Part shown: piece after piece, positions 1 through 8,765 of the stretch
Position numbering within the stretch: position 1 is the first letter of the stretch
Layout: each line of letters begins with the position of its first letter
Assembly: GCF_023169965.1 (NCBI RefSeq)
Contig: NZ_AP025592.1
Span: 3,286,001 to 3,350,000 of the forward strand
Direction: 5' to 3'
DNA length: 64,000 nt
Source of the DNA: Anaeromyxobacter paludicola
GTDB taxonomy: Bacteria; Myxococcota; Myxococcia; Myxococcales; Anaeromyxobacteraceae
Notes under the pieces: model-generated
The model's database searches: none
What the model was told of the DNA's origin: nothing
What the model saw: the letters and a program-made list of their open reading frames with translations, nothing else
Made by a program: the position numbers and the translations under genes

Positions 1-1553
1 TCCGACCGGACCGGCTCCGGCGGCGCCCCGGCCGCCGGGCGCAGCGAGAGGTCGGGGGCGAGGAGGTCGGGATCGACGAGGACGCCCCGCTTCACCGGGC
101 CGTCCACGACGTGGATCACCACGCGGTGCTCGCCCGGGACGAGCCGGTCGAGCGGGGCGGCCGGCGCCGCCTCGCCGGCGGGTTCCGGTTCGGGCGCGGG
201 GGCGGCGAGGTACGCGGGAGCCCCCTCCCCGGCCCTCCCCCGCTGCGCGGGAGAGGGTGGGACTTCCAGTTCCGGCGCTGCGGGAGAGGGCGCGGCTACG
301 AGATCGGGCTCTGCGGAAGAGGGTGTGGCTTCGAATCCCGGCTCTGCGGGAGAGGGTGTGGCTTCGAGCTCAAGCTCGGGCGCGGCGGGCTGCCCGCCGT
401 CCTCCTGGAGCCCCGGGCCGCCCTCCGCGAGCAGCGCGCCGCGGCCCTCTCCCTCCCCGCCGGGCGGGGAGGGCAGGGGAGGGGCGGCCAGGAGGTCCTC
501 GACCTCGAACGCGTCCACCACCTCCAGCTCGGGCTCGGGCTCCGCGCCCGCCGCCTCGGCCTGCGGCTCCGGCTCCCCTTCCACCACCTCGAGCTCCGGC
601 TCCGCCTCCACGTCCGGCTCCGGGAACCCGTCCTCCCCTTCGTCGGCCGCGACCACGCTCGCGAGCGCCTCGAGCGCGAGCGCGTCGAGCGGCGGCTCCT
701 CCGCCGCGGGCGCGGGCTCGGCCGGACCACCCTCCGTCTCCCCGTCGGCCGCGACGACCGGCGGCTCCGGCTCCTCCTCTACCCCCTCGCCCTCTCCCGA
801 GGCCTCCGGCAAGGGCGGCTCGAAGGCGCCCGGCTCCCCGGGGCAGCCGGCGAGGTCCGTGGCGTAGCTCCCGAGCTGGGGCGCGCGCGGCGCGGGGGTG
901 GCCTCCACGAGCGGGAAGGGCGGCTCGGCCGAGGGATCGAGCGCGAGCTCCGGGGCGGCAGCGGGACCGAGGGCGGCCGGCAGCGGCGGCTCCGCGTCTG
1001 GCGGCGCGCCCGGCAGCTCGCCGAGCGTGAGCCGCGGCCAGGGCTCGGCGTCCGGCGGCGCGTCGGGCGGCAGGGGGTCGAGGACCGGGGGCGGCAGGGC
1101 CGCCTCCGGCGTGAGCATGGCGGCGAGCGGCGAGGGGGGCCAGGGGGCCGCCCGATCCTGCGCCGCCTCGACCAGCACCGGCACCGCGCCGGCGCCCGCC
1201 GGCTCGAAGGGCGCCGCGACCGCCGGCGGGAGGTCCGCGTCGTACTCGCCGACAGCGGGGTGCGCCGGCGCGGCCGGTGCGGGCTCCGCCGGGGCGTCGG
1301 CCTCGGGCGCGAGCGGCGCGCTCGCCTGGCCGGCGGCGGAGAGCGCCCGCTCGGCCACCTCGGGCGGCAGGAACTCGGCGATGAGCCGCAGCCGGGCGGC
1401 GGCCCGGGCCAGGTCGCGCTCGAGCCGCAGCGCCTCCCCCTCGAGCCCGGCCAGGATCTCCGTCCGGCGCTCCTCGGCGTCGGGCGGCAGGCCCCCGGCG
1501 GCGCGCCGGACCTCCAGCGCGCGCAGCTCCTCCAGCACGTCGGCTTCGGGCAT
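1..1553 (-). CDS. Pro/Glu-rich protein with internal repeats, 3' end missing
   Basis: The frame is open from ATG 1553 to the window edge, at least 517 codons, so the C-terminus is missing. The N-terminal ~75 residues look like an amphipathic, coiled-coil-capable segment rich in Glu, Arg, Leu and Ala (begins [17 protein letters not shown]). The next ~370 residues are low complexity, dominated by Pro, Glu, Ala and Gly, with alternating acidic stretches. Near the visible end a compact segment returns ([17 protein letters not shown]), which resembles the small beta-rich DUF6982-type domain found in myxobacterial signalling and scaffold proteins; that assignment is tentative. REP-like palindromes and a 33-bp tandem repeat sit inside the disordered part and stay in frame. 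The strand choice rests on the plausible N-terminus and the absence of stops; frames on the other strand are also open because of GC content. The function is unknown. Confidence 0.72.
   Translation of the reverse strand, partial: MPEADVLEELRALEVRRAAGGLPPDAEERRTEILAGLEGEALRLERDLARAAARLRLIAEFLPPEVAERALSAAGQASAPLAPEADAPAEPAPAAPAHPAVGEYDADLPPAVAAPFEPAGAGAVPVLVEAAQDRAAPWPPSPLAAMLTPEAALPPPVLDPLPPDAPPDAEPWPRLTLGELPGAPPDAEPPLPAALGPAAAPELALDPSAEPPFPLVEATPAPRAPQLGSYATDLAGCPGEPGAFEPPLPEASGEGEGVEEEPEPPVVAADGETEGGPAEPAPAAEEPPLDALALEALASVVAADEGEDGFPEPDVEAEPELEVVEGEPEPQAEAAGAEPEPELEVVDAFEVEDLLAAPPLPSPPGGEGEGRGALLAEGGPGLQEDGGQPAAPELELEATPSPAEPGFEATPSSAEPDLVAAPSPAAPELEVPPSPAQRGRAGEGAPAYLAAPAPEPEPAGEAAPAAPLDRLVPGEHRVVIHVVDGPVKRGVLVDPDLLAPDLSLRPAAGAPPEPVRS
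222..257. repeat. REP-like palindrome inside coding sequence
   Basis: The arms CCCTCCCCCGC (233-243) and GCGGGAGAGGG (247-257) pair with one mismatch around a 3-base loop and are flanked by a CCCCCTCCCCGG tail. The same architecture (CCCTC(T/C)CCC palindrome plus a GGGCCGGGGAGGGG-type tail) recurs at 451-487 and at 30671-30716. Confidence 0.75.
237..368. repeat. 33-bp tandem repeat, four units, in frame
   Basis: Four consecutive 33-bp units (237-269, 270-302, 303-335, 336-368) each carry a version of CTCTGCGGGAGAGGG. Read on the minus strand they encode four 11-residue units of the pattern [11 protein letters not shown]. The last unit (237-269) merges with a larger palindrome at 222-257. Unit similarity is strongest between 303-335 and 336-368. 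The period is a multiple of three, so the reading frame is kept. Confidence 0.85.
451..487. repeat. REP-like palindrome inside coding sequence
   Basis: Perfect 11-bp arms CCCTCCCCGCC (451-461) and GGCGGGGAGGG (463-473) surround a single central base, followed by CAGGGGAGGGG. It lies in frame inside the partial Pro/Glu-rich gene and is a second member of the palindrome family seen at 222-257. Confidence 0.75.
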
Positions 1554-1661
1554 GTTCGACCTCGATGCGCCCCCGCGCCGCGCGATCATAGCGCGCCCTC
1601 GCCCCCCTCCAAAGGCCGTGGGCCCCTTGATCTCGGCCCGCGCGACGCGCATGAATGCGCC

Positions 1662-3572
1662 GTGACCCACCACCCCGCGCTCAAGGTGGTCGGCGGTGCG
1701 ACGACCGCTCCGCCGCCCGCCCCCTTCCTGCCCATGACCCGCGCCGAGATGTCCGCGCGCGGCTGGGACGCGCTCGACGTGCTGCTCGTGACCGGCGACG
1801 CCTACATCGACCACCCGGCCTTCGGCGCGGCGGTGATCGGCCGGCTCCTCGAGGCCCAGGGCTGGCGGGTCGGGATCGTGGCCCAGCCCGACTGGCGCAC
1901 CGCCGCCGACGTGCAGCGGCTGGGGCGCCCGCGCCTCTTCGCCGGGGTGACCGCCGGGTCGATGGACTCGATGGTGAACCACTACACCGCCCACAAGCGG
2001 AAGCGGTCCGACGACGCCTACACGCCGGGCGGCGCCGCGGGCCGGCGCCCGGACCGGGCGGTCACCGTCTACTCCCGGCTGCTGCGGGAGGCCTTCGGCG
2101 ACTCCCTCTGCATCGTCGCCGGGGGCGTCGAGGCCTCGCTCCGGCGCATCGCCCACTACGACTACTGGGACGACCGGATCCTGCCCTCGATCTGCTTCAC
2201 CAGCGCGGCCGACCTCGTCGTCTACGGCCAGGGCGAGAAGCCGATCCTCGAGATCGCGCGCCGCCTCGCCTCGGGCGAGGACAAGTGCGGCCTCGTGGAC
2301 GTGCCCGGCACCGCGCTCGCGGTGGCCGACCTCTCCCTCGCCGCCCTCGAGTCGCGCGAGCGGAAGGCGCTCGAGCTGCCGGCCTTCGAGGAGGTGGCGA
2401 AGGACCGGAGGCGCTTCGCCGAGTTCTCGCGCCTGTACCACCTCGAGCACAACGAGGAGAACGCGCGCATCCTCCTGCAGCGCCACGGCGCCGGGCCGCG
2501 GGCGCGGACGGTGGTGGTGAACCCGCCCATGCCCTCGCCCACCACCGAGGAGCTCGACCGGGTCCACGAGCTCCCCTACCGGCGCGAGGCGCACGACCTC
2601 TACGGCGGCGCGCACATCCCGGCGCTCGAGCAGATCCGCTGGAGCGTGTCGATCCTGCGCGGCTGCGCCGCGGGCTGCGCCTTCTGCTGCATCACCGAGC
2701 ACCAGGGGCGCGACGTGACCAGCCGCTCCGAGGCGAGCGTGGTGCGCGAGGTGGAGACCCTGGCGCGCGACCCCAAGTTCCGCGGCACGGTGAGCGACCT
2801 CGGCGGCGCCACCGCCAACATGTGGCAGATGGGCTGCACGAGCGCGAAGGCGCACGCCGCCTGCCGCCGCCTCTCCTGCACCTACCCGACCGTCTGCCAG
2901 TTCTTCGGCACCGACCACGGGCCGCTCATCCAGCTCTACGAGAAGGCGAGGCGGGTGAAGGGGGTGAAGCACCTCTTCGTCGGCTCGGGCGTGCGCTACG
3001 ACCTCGCCCACCACGACCGGAAGAACGGCCAGCGCTACCTCGAGGTGCTCATCGGGCAGCACGTCTCCGGCCAGCTCAAGGTGGCGCCGGAGCACGTGTC
3101 GGGCGACGTGCTCGCGACCATGAAGAAGCCGGGCCCCGAGGAGTTCGAGCAGTTCCGCGGCGAGTTCGAGCGGTACTCGAGGAAGGCCGGCAAGGAGCAG
3201 TACCTCGTCCCCTACTTCGTCTCCTCGCACCCCGGCTGCAGCATGAAGGACGCGGTCGAGCTGATGGACTACCTGAGGCAGAACGGCTGGCGGCCGCAGC
3301 AGGTGCAGGACTTCATGCCCACGCCGATGACGCTCGCCTCCGACATGCACTGGTCCGGCTACCACCCCATGTCCGGCAAGCCCATCCACGTGGTGAAGGA
3401 CATGCGGGAGAAGAAGATGCAGAAGGCGCTCATCCGGTGGGCCGATCCGGAGAGCAAGCCGCTCGTCGAGGAGGCGCTGCGCCGCGTCGGCCGGCTGCGG
3501 CCGGGCGAGCGGCTGCCCTCCCGCGCCGCGCCCCCGTGGAAGCGCCAGCGCGGGCGGCGGCCGCAGGCGTAG
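1662..3572 (+). CDS. ygiQ: YgiQ family radical SAM protein (UPF0313)
   Basis: This 636-residue protein of the YgiQ/UPF0313 radical SAM family has an unknown substrate. GTG 1662 was chosen because it leaves the conserved family opening ([16 protein letters not shown]) intact, and codons further upstream are low-complexity read-through. An N-terminal domain of ~300 residues carries the family signatures [23 protein letters not shown] and [16 protein letters not shown]. The [4Fe-4S] motif CX3CX2C follows at Cys335, Cys339 and Cys342 ([10 protein letters not shown]). Downstream are further YgiQ signatures, [36 protein letters not shown] and [12 protein letters not shown]. The C-terminal ~30 residues are basic. 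It reads divergently from the upstream Pro/Glu-rich gene with a 108-bp gap. Family membership is certain; its chemistry is unknown. Confidence 0.95.
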   Translation: MTHHPALKVVGGATTAPPPAPFLPMTRAEMSARGWDALDVLLVTGDAYIDHPAFGAAVIGRLLEAQGWRVGIVAQPDWRTAADVQRLGRPRLFAGVTAGSMDSMVNHYTAHKRKRSDDAYTPGGAAGRRPDRAVTVYSRLLREAFGDSLCIVAGGVEASLRRIAHYDYWDDRILPSICFTSAADLVVYGQGEKPILEIARRLASGEDKCGLVDVPGTALAVADLSLAALESRERKALELPAFEEVAKDRRRFAEFSRLYHLEHNEENARILLQRHGAGPRARTVVVNPPMPSPTTEELDRVHELPYRREAHDLYGGAHIPALEQIRWSVSILRGCAAGCAFCCITEHQGRDVTSRSEASVVREVETLARDPKFRGTVSDLGGATANMWQMGCTSAKAHAACRRLSCTYPTVCQFFGTDHGPLIQLYEKARRVKGVKHLFVGSGVRYDLAHHDRKNGQRYLEVLIGQHVSGQLKVAPEHVSGDVLATMKKPGPEEFEQFRGEFERYSRKAGKEQYLVPYFVSSHPGCSMKDAVELMDYLRQNGWRPQQVQDFMPTPMTLASDMHWSGYHPMSGKPIHVVKDMREKKMQKALIRWADPESKPLVEEALRRVGRLRPGERLPSRAAPPWKRQRGRRPQA

Positions 3573-3622
3573 CGCCGGGCCCGGGGGTTCCCCCTCGCCG
3601 CGGGCGACCTAGCTTGCCCGGT

Positions 3623-4306
3623 GTGTCCCTCGCCCTGCTCGCGCTGCTCGCCTCGGCCGCCCTCCCCGCGGAGCACCCCGTGATCTACGCCGCCCTCGGC
3701 GACTCCACCGGCGTGGGCGTGGGCGCCGGCAACGACGGCGGCTACGTCCGGCGCACCGCGGAGCGGCTGCGCGACGCGGGCCACCCGGTGCAGCTCGCGA
3801 ACCTCTGCGTCTCGGGCGCGCGCGCCGCCGACGTGCTGCAGGGACAGCTCCCGCTCCTCGCCCCCACCGAGCCCGACCTCGTCACCCTCGGCGTGGGCAT
3901 CAACGACGTGACCAACGCGACGCCGCTGCCCGCCTTCGAGAAGGCGTTCGGCGAGCTGCTCGACCGGCTCGCCGCGACCGGCGCCCGGGTGGTGGTCCTC
4001 GACGTGCCGGACCTCTCGCTCTCGCCGCTCGCGCGCGGCGACGTGGCGCGCGCCAGCATCCGCGGCCGGGTCGAGGCGGTGAACGCCGTGATCCTGGCCG
4101 CCGCGGCGCGTCACCGCTTCCCGGTGGCCGACCTCTACACCGAGAGCCAGGCCGAGCTGCCCGGCCACCCGGAGCTGCTCTGCGAGGACCGCTTCCACCC
4201 CTCGAAGGCCGGCTACGACCGCTGGGCGGCGGCGCTCTGGCCGGTGGTGGCGCGGGCGGCCGGCATCGCGGCGGAGGGCCTTCCCACCCGGCCGGCCCGG
4301 CAGTAG
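3623..4306 (+). CDS. Secreted SGNH/GDSL hydrolase
   Basis: A 227-residue SGNH-fold esterase/lipase-type hydrolase. GTG 3623 gives a signal peptide (VSLALLALLASAALPAEHP). Block I is ALGDSTGVGVGAGN, with the nucleophile Ser in GDS. Block III is GINDVTN, and block V is CEDRFHPSKAGY, giving the catalytic Asp/His pair (DxxH). The family includes acyl-CoA thioesterase I, lysophospholipases and cell-wall acetylesterases; the substrate cannot be read from sequence. It follows ygiQ by 50 bp and precedes bioA by 11 bp, so it may be co-transcribed with the biotin genes, where hydrolysis of an acyl ester could in principle feed pimelate supply. That link is only inference. Confidence 0.88.
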   Translation: MSLALLALLASAALPAEHPVIYAALGDSTGVGVGAGNDGGYVRRTAERLRDAGHPVQLANLCVSGARAADVLQGQLPLLAPTEPDLVTLGVGINDVTNATPLPAFEKAFGELLDRLAATGARVVVLDVPDLSLSPLARGDVARASIRGRVEAVNAVILAAAARHRFPVADLYTESQAELPGHPELLCEDRFHPSKAGYDRWAAALWPVVARAAGIAAEGLPTRPARQ

Positions 4307-4317
4307 CCTCGGGCGCC

Positions 4318-5688
4318 ATGCCCGAAGACCGCCTGTCGCGCCACCGCCGCCTCGTCGAGGCCGATCACCGCCACCTCTGGCACCCGTTCACCCAGATGCA
4401 GTCCTGGCTCGCCGAGGAGCCGCTGGTGGTGGACGAGGGCGACGGCGTGTACCTCGTCGACACGCTCGGCCGGCGCTACCTCGACGGCGTCTCCTCGCTC
4501 TGGTGCAACGTCCACGGCCACCGGGTGCCGGAGATCGACGCCGCCATCACGGCGCAGCTCGGCAAGCTCGGACACTCGACCCTGCTCGGGCTCGCCTCCA
4601 CCGCCTCGATCGAGTGCGCCGAGGAGCTCGCCCGCGTCCTGCCGCGGGGGCTGACCCGGATCTTCTTCTCGGACGCCGGGGCCACCGCGGTCGAGATCGC
4701 GCTCAAGATGGCGTACCAGCACCACCAGCTCCGCGGCGACGCCGAGCGGAGCGAGTTCGTCTCCATCCGCGGCGGCTACCACGGCGACACCATCGGCTCG
4801 ATCTCGGTGGGCGGCATCGACCTCTTCCACCGGATCTTCAAGCCGCTCCTGTTCCAGGTGAACCAGGCGCCGCAGCCCTACTGCTACCGCTGCCCGCTCG
4901 GGAAGCGCCGCGCCACCTGCGCCATGGAGTGCGCCGGCGCGGTCGAGGAGGTGCTCGAGCGGCGGCGGGGCAAGGTGGCGGCCCTCGTCGTCGAGCCCCT
5001 GGTCCAGGGCGCCGACGGGATGATCACCCAGCCGCCGGGGTACCTGCGCCGGCTGCGCGAGCTCTGCGACCGGCACGGCGCGCTGCTCGTCTGCGACGAG
5101 GTCGCGACCGGCTTCGGCCGCACCGGCACCACGTGGGCGGTGGAGCAGGAGGGCGTCACGCCCGACATCCTCACCTGCGCCAAGGGGCTCACCGGCGGCT
5201 ACCTGCCGCTCGCGGCCACCTGCACCACCGAGCGGGTGTTCGAGAGCTTCCTGGGGCCGCACGAGGCGCAGCGGACCTTCTTCCACGGCCACACCTACGC
5301 CGGGAACCCGCTCGCCTGCGCCGCCGCGATCGCCAGCCTGCGGCTCCTCCGGGAGCGCCGCGTGATCGAGGGGCTCCCGGCCAAGGCCGCCGCCCTGGCC
5401 GACGCGCTCCGGCCGCTCGCCGAGCACCCGCGCGTGGGCGAGATCCGGCAGCGCGGGCTCATGGTGGGCATCGAGCTCGTGAAGGACCGGGCCACCCGCG
5501 AGCCCTACCCGTACGCCGAGAACGTCGGCCACCGCGTGATCCTGGAGGCGCGCCCGCTCGGCGCCATCCTGCGGCCGCTCGGCAACGTGGTGGTGCTCAT
5601 GCCGCCGCTCGCCATGACGGAGGCGCAGCTCCGCGAGCTCGCCGGGATCGCCGGCGAGGCGATCCGGCGGGCCACGGCGGAGGCGTGA
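4318..5688 (+). CDS. bioA: Adenosylmethionine--8-amino-7-oxononanoate aminotransferase
   Basis: This class-III PLP aminotransferase of biotin synthesis converts 7-keto-8-aminopelargonate to 7,8-diaminopelargonate using S-adenosylmethionine as amino donor. It has 456 residues, close to the family length. Signatures seen are HLWHPFTQMQSW near the N-terminus, the PLP-site segment VCDEVATGFGRTG, and the Schiff-base lysine at about Lys289 in TCAKGLTGGYLPL, followed by FFHGHTYAGNPLACA. A Cys-containing insert (YCYRCPLGKR...CAMEC) between residues ~185 and 205 is typical of the longer deltaproteobacterial/Gram-positive BioA type. Its stop overlaps the bioD start (TGATG), so the two are translationally coupled. 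bioB, bioF and bioC are not in this window. Confidence 0.96.
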   Translation: MPEDRLSRHRRLVEADHRHLWHPFTQMQSWLAEEPLVVDEGDGVYLVDTLGRRYLDGVSSLWCNVHGHRVPEIDAAITAQLGKLGHSTLLGLASTASIECAEELARVLPRGLTRIFFSDAGATAVEIALKMAYQHHQLRGDAERSEFVSIRGGYHGDTIGSISVGGIDLFHRIFKPLLFQVNQAPQPYCYRCPLGKRRATCAMECAGAVEEVLERRRGKVAALVVEPLVQGADGMITQPPGYLRRLRELCDRHGALLVCDEVATGFGRTGTTWAVEQEGVTPDILTCAKGLTGGYLPLAATCTTERVFESFLGPHEAQRTFFHGHTYAGNPLACAAAIASLRLLRERRVIEGLPAKAAALADALRPLAEHPRVGEIRQRGLMVGIELVKDRATREPYPYAENVGHRVILEARPLGAILRPLGNVVVLMPPLAMTEAQLRELAGIAGEAIRRATAEA

Positions 5689-6353
5689 TGCGCGGCCTGT
5701 TCGTCACCGCCACCGACACCGGCGTGGGCAAGACCGAGGTCTGCTGCGCGCTCCTCCGCGCCGCTCGCGCGCGGGGGCTCGACCTCGTCGCCGCGAAGCC
5801 GGCGCAGTCGGGCCACGCGCCGGGCGAGGCGAGCGACGCCGAGCGGCTCGCGCGCGCCATGGACGGCTGCGAGCCCGTGGGGGCGATCTGCCCGTACACC
5901 TTCGCGGCGCCGCTCGCGCCGGCGGTGGCGGCGCGGGTGGAGGGCCGCGAGGTCTCCTTCGCGCGCGTGCTCGAGGCGGTGCGCGCCCTCGCGGCGCGCC
6001 ACGCGGCGGTGCTGGTGGAGGGCGCGGGCGGGCTCATGACCCCGCTCACCGCGCGCGAGACCTACGCCGACCTCGCCGTCGCGCTCGGGCTGCCGGTGCT
6101 GGTGGTGGCCCGCGCCGGGCTCGGCACCGTGAACCACGCCGTACTCACCGTCGAGGCGCTCCGCGCGCGCGGGCTCGCCGTCGCGGGCGTCGTGCTGAAC
6201 CGCGCCGGGCCCGGGGGCGATCCCTCCGAGCCCTTCAACGCGGCCGAGATCGAGCGGCTCTCCGGCGCGCGCGTGATCGCTTCCCTGCCCTGGGAAATCG
6301 ATATCGCGCGCGAGTCGCGGCTCGCCGATCTGCTCGCCGAAGTAAAGTTTTGA
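5688..6353 (+). CDS. bioD: Dethiobiotin synthetase
   Basis: ATP-dependent carboxylation of 7,8-diaminopelargonate to dethiobiotin, the step directly after BioA. The protein has 221 residues. The P-loop TDTGVGKTE (Lys15) sits at the N-terminus, followed by AAKPAQSG (conserved Lys that binds substrate carbamate) and VEGAGGLMTPL (the E-G-A-G-G signature). The start codon overlaps the bioA stop by one base. The C-terminus (LADLLAEVKF) is normal. Confidence 0.96.
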   Translation: MRGLFVTATDTGVGKTEVCCALLRAARARGLDLVAAKPAQSGHAPGEASDAERLARAMDGCEPVGAICPYTFAAPLAPAVAARVEGREVSFARVLEAVRALAARHAAVLVEGAGGLMTPLTARETYADLAVALGLPVLVVARAGLGTVNHAVLTVEALRARGLAVAGVVLNRAGPGGDPSEPFNAAEIERLSGARVIASLPWEIDIARESRLADLLAEVKF

Positions 6354-6407
6354 GCCGATCGGACGGAAATTGGATCGCCTCGCGGATCGCAAATAGATCT
6401 GCGTCCC

Positions 6408-6680
6408 GTGCCCAACGTCGTCGATCTCACCTTGTGCTCGGAGGCGCGCCGCGCGCTTCACCAGGTCCTCGCGCAGCGGGGGCTCAACTTCTTCCTCAAG
6501 CCCGGCCAGGGTCCGTGCGCGCGGCTCGATCCGCGCCGCATCGCCTGGGTGGTGAACGCCGCCCGCCGCCGCCGGGGTGTGCACCCCGCCGACCCCGACG
6601 CGCTGTCGCGCACCCGCCGCATCGTGCGGCGCGAGCTCATCCGCCGCATGGCCGACACGCTGGTGTCGGCCGGGCTGTAG
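6408..6680 (+). CDS. Hypothetical basic protein, 90 aa
   Basis: GTG 6408 opens a 90-residue Arg-rich protein (about one residue in five is Arg) with no signal peptide. It contains NFFLKPGQGPCARLDP and a helical basic C-terminal half (RTRRIVRRELIRRMADTL). It lies 54 bp after bioD on the same strand and is convergent with the DUF1844 gene. The intervening DNA (6354-6407) is less GC-rich and could hold a promoter, but no convincing -35/-10 pair stands out. A DNA- or RNA-binding role is possible from the charge alone. I do not recognise the family. Confidence 0.6.
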   Translation: MPNVVDLTLCSEARRALHQVLAQRGLNFFLKPGQGPCARLDPRRIAWVVNAARRRRGVHPADPDALSRTRRIVRRELIRRMADTLVSAGL

Positions 6681-6689
6681 GGCCGCCGC

Positions 6690-6968
6690 TCAGGGCGCCA
6701 GGCCGGCGCTCTTCTCGACGAAGCGGAGCCGCAGGTCGGTGAGGAGGGTCTCGAAGACGTGGTCCTCCTCCGGCGTGCAGTTGCCGCGCGTCTTCTCGCG
6801 GAGCAGCGCCAGCAGGTCGATGGTCTGCTGGGCCAGCGGCAGGTTCACCTCGGGCTTGCCGGTCTCGGGGTGCGGCGCGTCGCCGAGGTGCACGAAGGCG
6901 GACGAGCCGAGCGAGACGAGGAAGGTGGTGAAGTCGATGCTGCGGGGCGTGCGGGGATCGTCGGCCAT
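6690..6968 (-). CDS. DUF1844 domain protein
   Basis: This 92-residue protein matches DUF1844, a small, widespread family of unknown function in deltaproteobacteria, Acidobacteria and Planctomycetes. Visible family features are the opening IDFTTFLVSLGSSAFVHLG, the central PEVNLPLAQQTIDLLALL and the C-terminal helix TLLTDLRLRFVEK. No signal peptide is seen. It is encoded 44 bp downstream of htrA on the same strand, so co-transcription is likely. Confidence 0.88.
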   Translation of the reverse strand: MADDPRTPRSIDFTTFLVSLGSSAFVHLGDAPHPETGKPEVNLPLAQQTIDLLALLREKTRGNCTPEEDHVFETLLTDLRLRFVEKSAGLAP

Positions 6969-7012
6969 GCGCGCTCTCCTTGTACGTCGCCGCCCGGCGG
7001 GCGGTCAGGCTC

Positions 7013-8551
7013 TCAGTCGAGGTCGAAGGCGAACCGCTCGGCGGCGTAGCCGCGCTGGACGAGCAGCACGATCCGGCCGCTGCGGCGGGCCTTGCCGGCC
7101 TGGCGGCGGAACTCGGCCAGGCTCGTCACCTCGCGCGAGTTGACCTCGCGGACGAGGTCGCCCGGCTCGAGCCCCTCGCGCGCCGCCGGCGAGCCGCGGT
7201 GCACCGACCGGATCACGAGGACCCGCGCGCGGGTCTCGGCGAGGTCCAGCCCGACGCGGCGGGCCACGAGCTGCTCCACCCGCTCCGGCGAGAGGTCCAC
7301 CGCCTTCACCGGCACCGCCACCCGGCCGCCGGCGCGCTGCACCTCGAGCCGCGCCGTCTCGCCGATGGCGAGGTCGCGGACGCGGAAGCGGTACTCCTCG
7401 GCGCTCTCGAGCGGCTGCCCGTCCACCGACTCGATGACGTCGCCGCGCCGCAGCCCGGCCGAGGCGGCGGGCGAGCCCGGCTCGACCGCGGCCACCACCA
7501 CGCCGCGCGCGCTCCGGCCGCCCTCCTTCTTCTTCAGGTCCTGCACGTCGAGGCCGAGGTAGCCCTCGCGCACCTCGCCGTGGCGGATGAGGTCCTCGGC
7601 CACGCGCCGCGCCCGGTCGATGGGGATGGCGAAGCCGATGCCGGCGTTCCGGTCGCCCAGGATGGCGGTGTTGATGCCGATGAGCTGCCCGTCGATGTTG
7701 AGGAGCGGGCCGCCCGAGTTGCCGGGGTTGATGGAGGCGTCGGTCTGGACGAAGTCGAAGAGGGTCCGGTCGCCGGCCTTGAAGTTGCGGTGCACGGCCG
7801 AGACCACGCCGGTGGTGACGGTGTGCGAGAGGCCGAACGGGTTGCCGATGGCGATCACCGTCTCGCCGATGAGGAGGTCGTCGGAGCGGCCCGGCGCCAC
7901 GAAGGGCATGCGCTCCTGCGCCTCGAGCTTGAGCACCGCGAGGTCGCTCGACGGATCGGTCCCGACCACCTTGGCGGTGAGCTCGCGCCCGTCGAGGAGG
8001 CCGACGCGGAAGCGGGCGCCGCGCTCCACCACGTGGTTGTTGGTGAGGACGTACCCCTCCGGCGAGACGATGACGCCGGAGCCGAGCGAGGTGACCTGGT
8101 AGCCCTTGCGGTAGCGCGGGCGCTCGAACAGGTCGCCGAAGAGCAGGTCGGCCACGTCGCCGCCCTGCCGCTGCGAGGGCACGCGGATCCGGACCAGCTC
8201 CTCGGCGGAGACGTTCACCACCGCCGCCCGCACCTTCTCCACCGCCGCCACCACGGGGGTGCGGCGGTTCGAGCTGGGGCGGCTCTCGGCGCTGGGGAGC
8301 GCGCCGCCCCCGGCGGCCCGCGCGGGCCAGGCGGCGGGGGCGGTCAGCGCGGCGAGCAGGAGGATCGCGGCGTGGAGAGCCGGTGAAGAAATCCCCTCCC
8401 GTCGCCGCGGCGAACGATCCGCATCGCATCGCTGCGTTGCTTCTCCCTCACATACCTTGCAGGTATGCTCGGTCGTCGCGCCTTGCGCTGCTCGCGTCTC
8501 GCTCGCCTGGCTCGGTCCGGGGATTACCTCACAGGCTCTGCGACGACGCAC
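7013..8551 (-). CDS. HtrA/DegQ-type serine protease with two PDZ domains; 5' end uncertain
   Basis: Periplasmic trypsin-like protease/chaperone of the DegP/DegQ/HtrA family. The catalytic triad is visible as LTNNHVVE (His), SSDLAVLK (Asp) and NPGNSGGPL (Ser). Two PDZ domains follow, the first starting near GYLGLDVQD and the second near RVLVIRSVHRGSPAA with RSGRIVLLVQRG at the end. The only ATG/GTG/TTG start ahead of the signal-peptide-like segment (ISSPALHAAILLLAAL) is GTG 8551, which adds 53 residues that are entirely encoded by a palindromic intergenic element (8401-8548). The natural start may instead be a rare codon such as ATT 8392 just before the hydrophobic segment. The upstream small gene ends 4 bp before GTG 8551. 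Confidence 0.9.
   Translation of the reverse strand: MRRRRACEVIPGPSQASETRAAQGATTEHTCKVCEGEATQRCDADRSPRRREGISSPALHAAILLLAALTAPAAWPARAAGGGALPSAESRPSSNRRTPVVAAVEKVRAAVVNVSAEELVRIRVPSQRQGGDVADLLFGDLFERPRYRKGYQVTSLGSGVIVSPEGYVLTNNHVVERGARFRVGLLDGRELTAKVVGTDPSSDLAVLKLEAQERMPFVAPGRSDDLLIGETVIAIGNPFGLSHTVTTGVVSAVHRNFKAGDRTLFDFVQTDASINPGNSGGPLLNIDGQLIGINTAILGDRNAGIGFAIPIDRARRVAEDLIRHGEVREGYLGLDVQDLKKKEGGRSARGVVVAAVEPGSPAASAGLRRGDVIESVDGQPLESAEEYRFRVRDLAIGETARLEVQRAGGRVAVPVKAVDLSPERVEQLVARRVGLDLAETRARVLVIRSVHRGSPAAREGLEPGDLVREVNSREVTSLAEFRRQAGKARRSGRIVLLVQRGYAAERFAFDLD
8401..8548. repeat. Palindromic intergenic element at the htrA 5' end
   Basis: At its centre is a perfect palindrome with 7-bp arms, CATACCT-TGC-AGGTATG (8451-8467). 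It is flanked by GCTGCGTTGCTTCTCCCTCA on the left and CTCGGTCGTCGCGCCTTGCG on the right. I recall very similar blocks (inverted GTACC/GGTAC core, AACGCAGC on one side, GCAAGGCG...CCGACCGAG on the other) scattered in intergenic regions of other deltaproteobacteria. Composition is unlike that of the flanking genes. The outer boundaries are approximate. Confidence 0.6.
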
Positions 8552-8555
8552 GGCG

Positions 8556-8765
8556 CTACGCCTCGGGACCCTCGGCGGCAGGCGACTCCTCCTCCTCGTC
8601 GTCGAAGTCGTCGAGGTCCATCGCGGCCTCGACCGGGACGGCCTGATCGGCGAGGTCGGGCAGCTTCTTCAGGAGCTGCTCGTAGTCCTTCTCGTCCACG
8701 ACGCCCTTCTTGATGTAGCGGGCGACCACGCGCTTGTCGACGAGCTTGTTCTCGTATTCGGCCAT
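8556..8765 (-). CDS. Small protein with acidic C-terminus, 69 aa
   Basis: Begins MAEYENKLVDKRVVARYIKKG, with RBS-like GGAAGAA upstream of ATG 8765. It has a helical N-terminal half followed by an Asp/Glu-rich tail (LDDFDDEEEE). There is no signal peptide or cysteine. It is upstream of htrA on the same strand, 4 bp before the possible htrA GTG. I do not recognise the family. The layout suggests a cytoplasmic regulator or adaptor, but this is a guess. Confidence 0.72.
   Translation of the reverse strand: MAEYENKLVDKRVVARYIKKGVVDEKDYEQLLKKLPDLADQAVPVEAAMDLDDFDDEEEESPAAEGPEA

Noticed and set aside
111-1661. A very long plus-strand frame continuous with ygiQ, giving an apparent 1153-residue protein
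   Set aside because: Its first ~500 codons are Arg/Gly/Leu low complexity antisense to the better-supported minus-strand gene, and the YgiQ family starts near GTG 1662.
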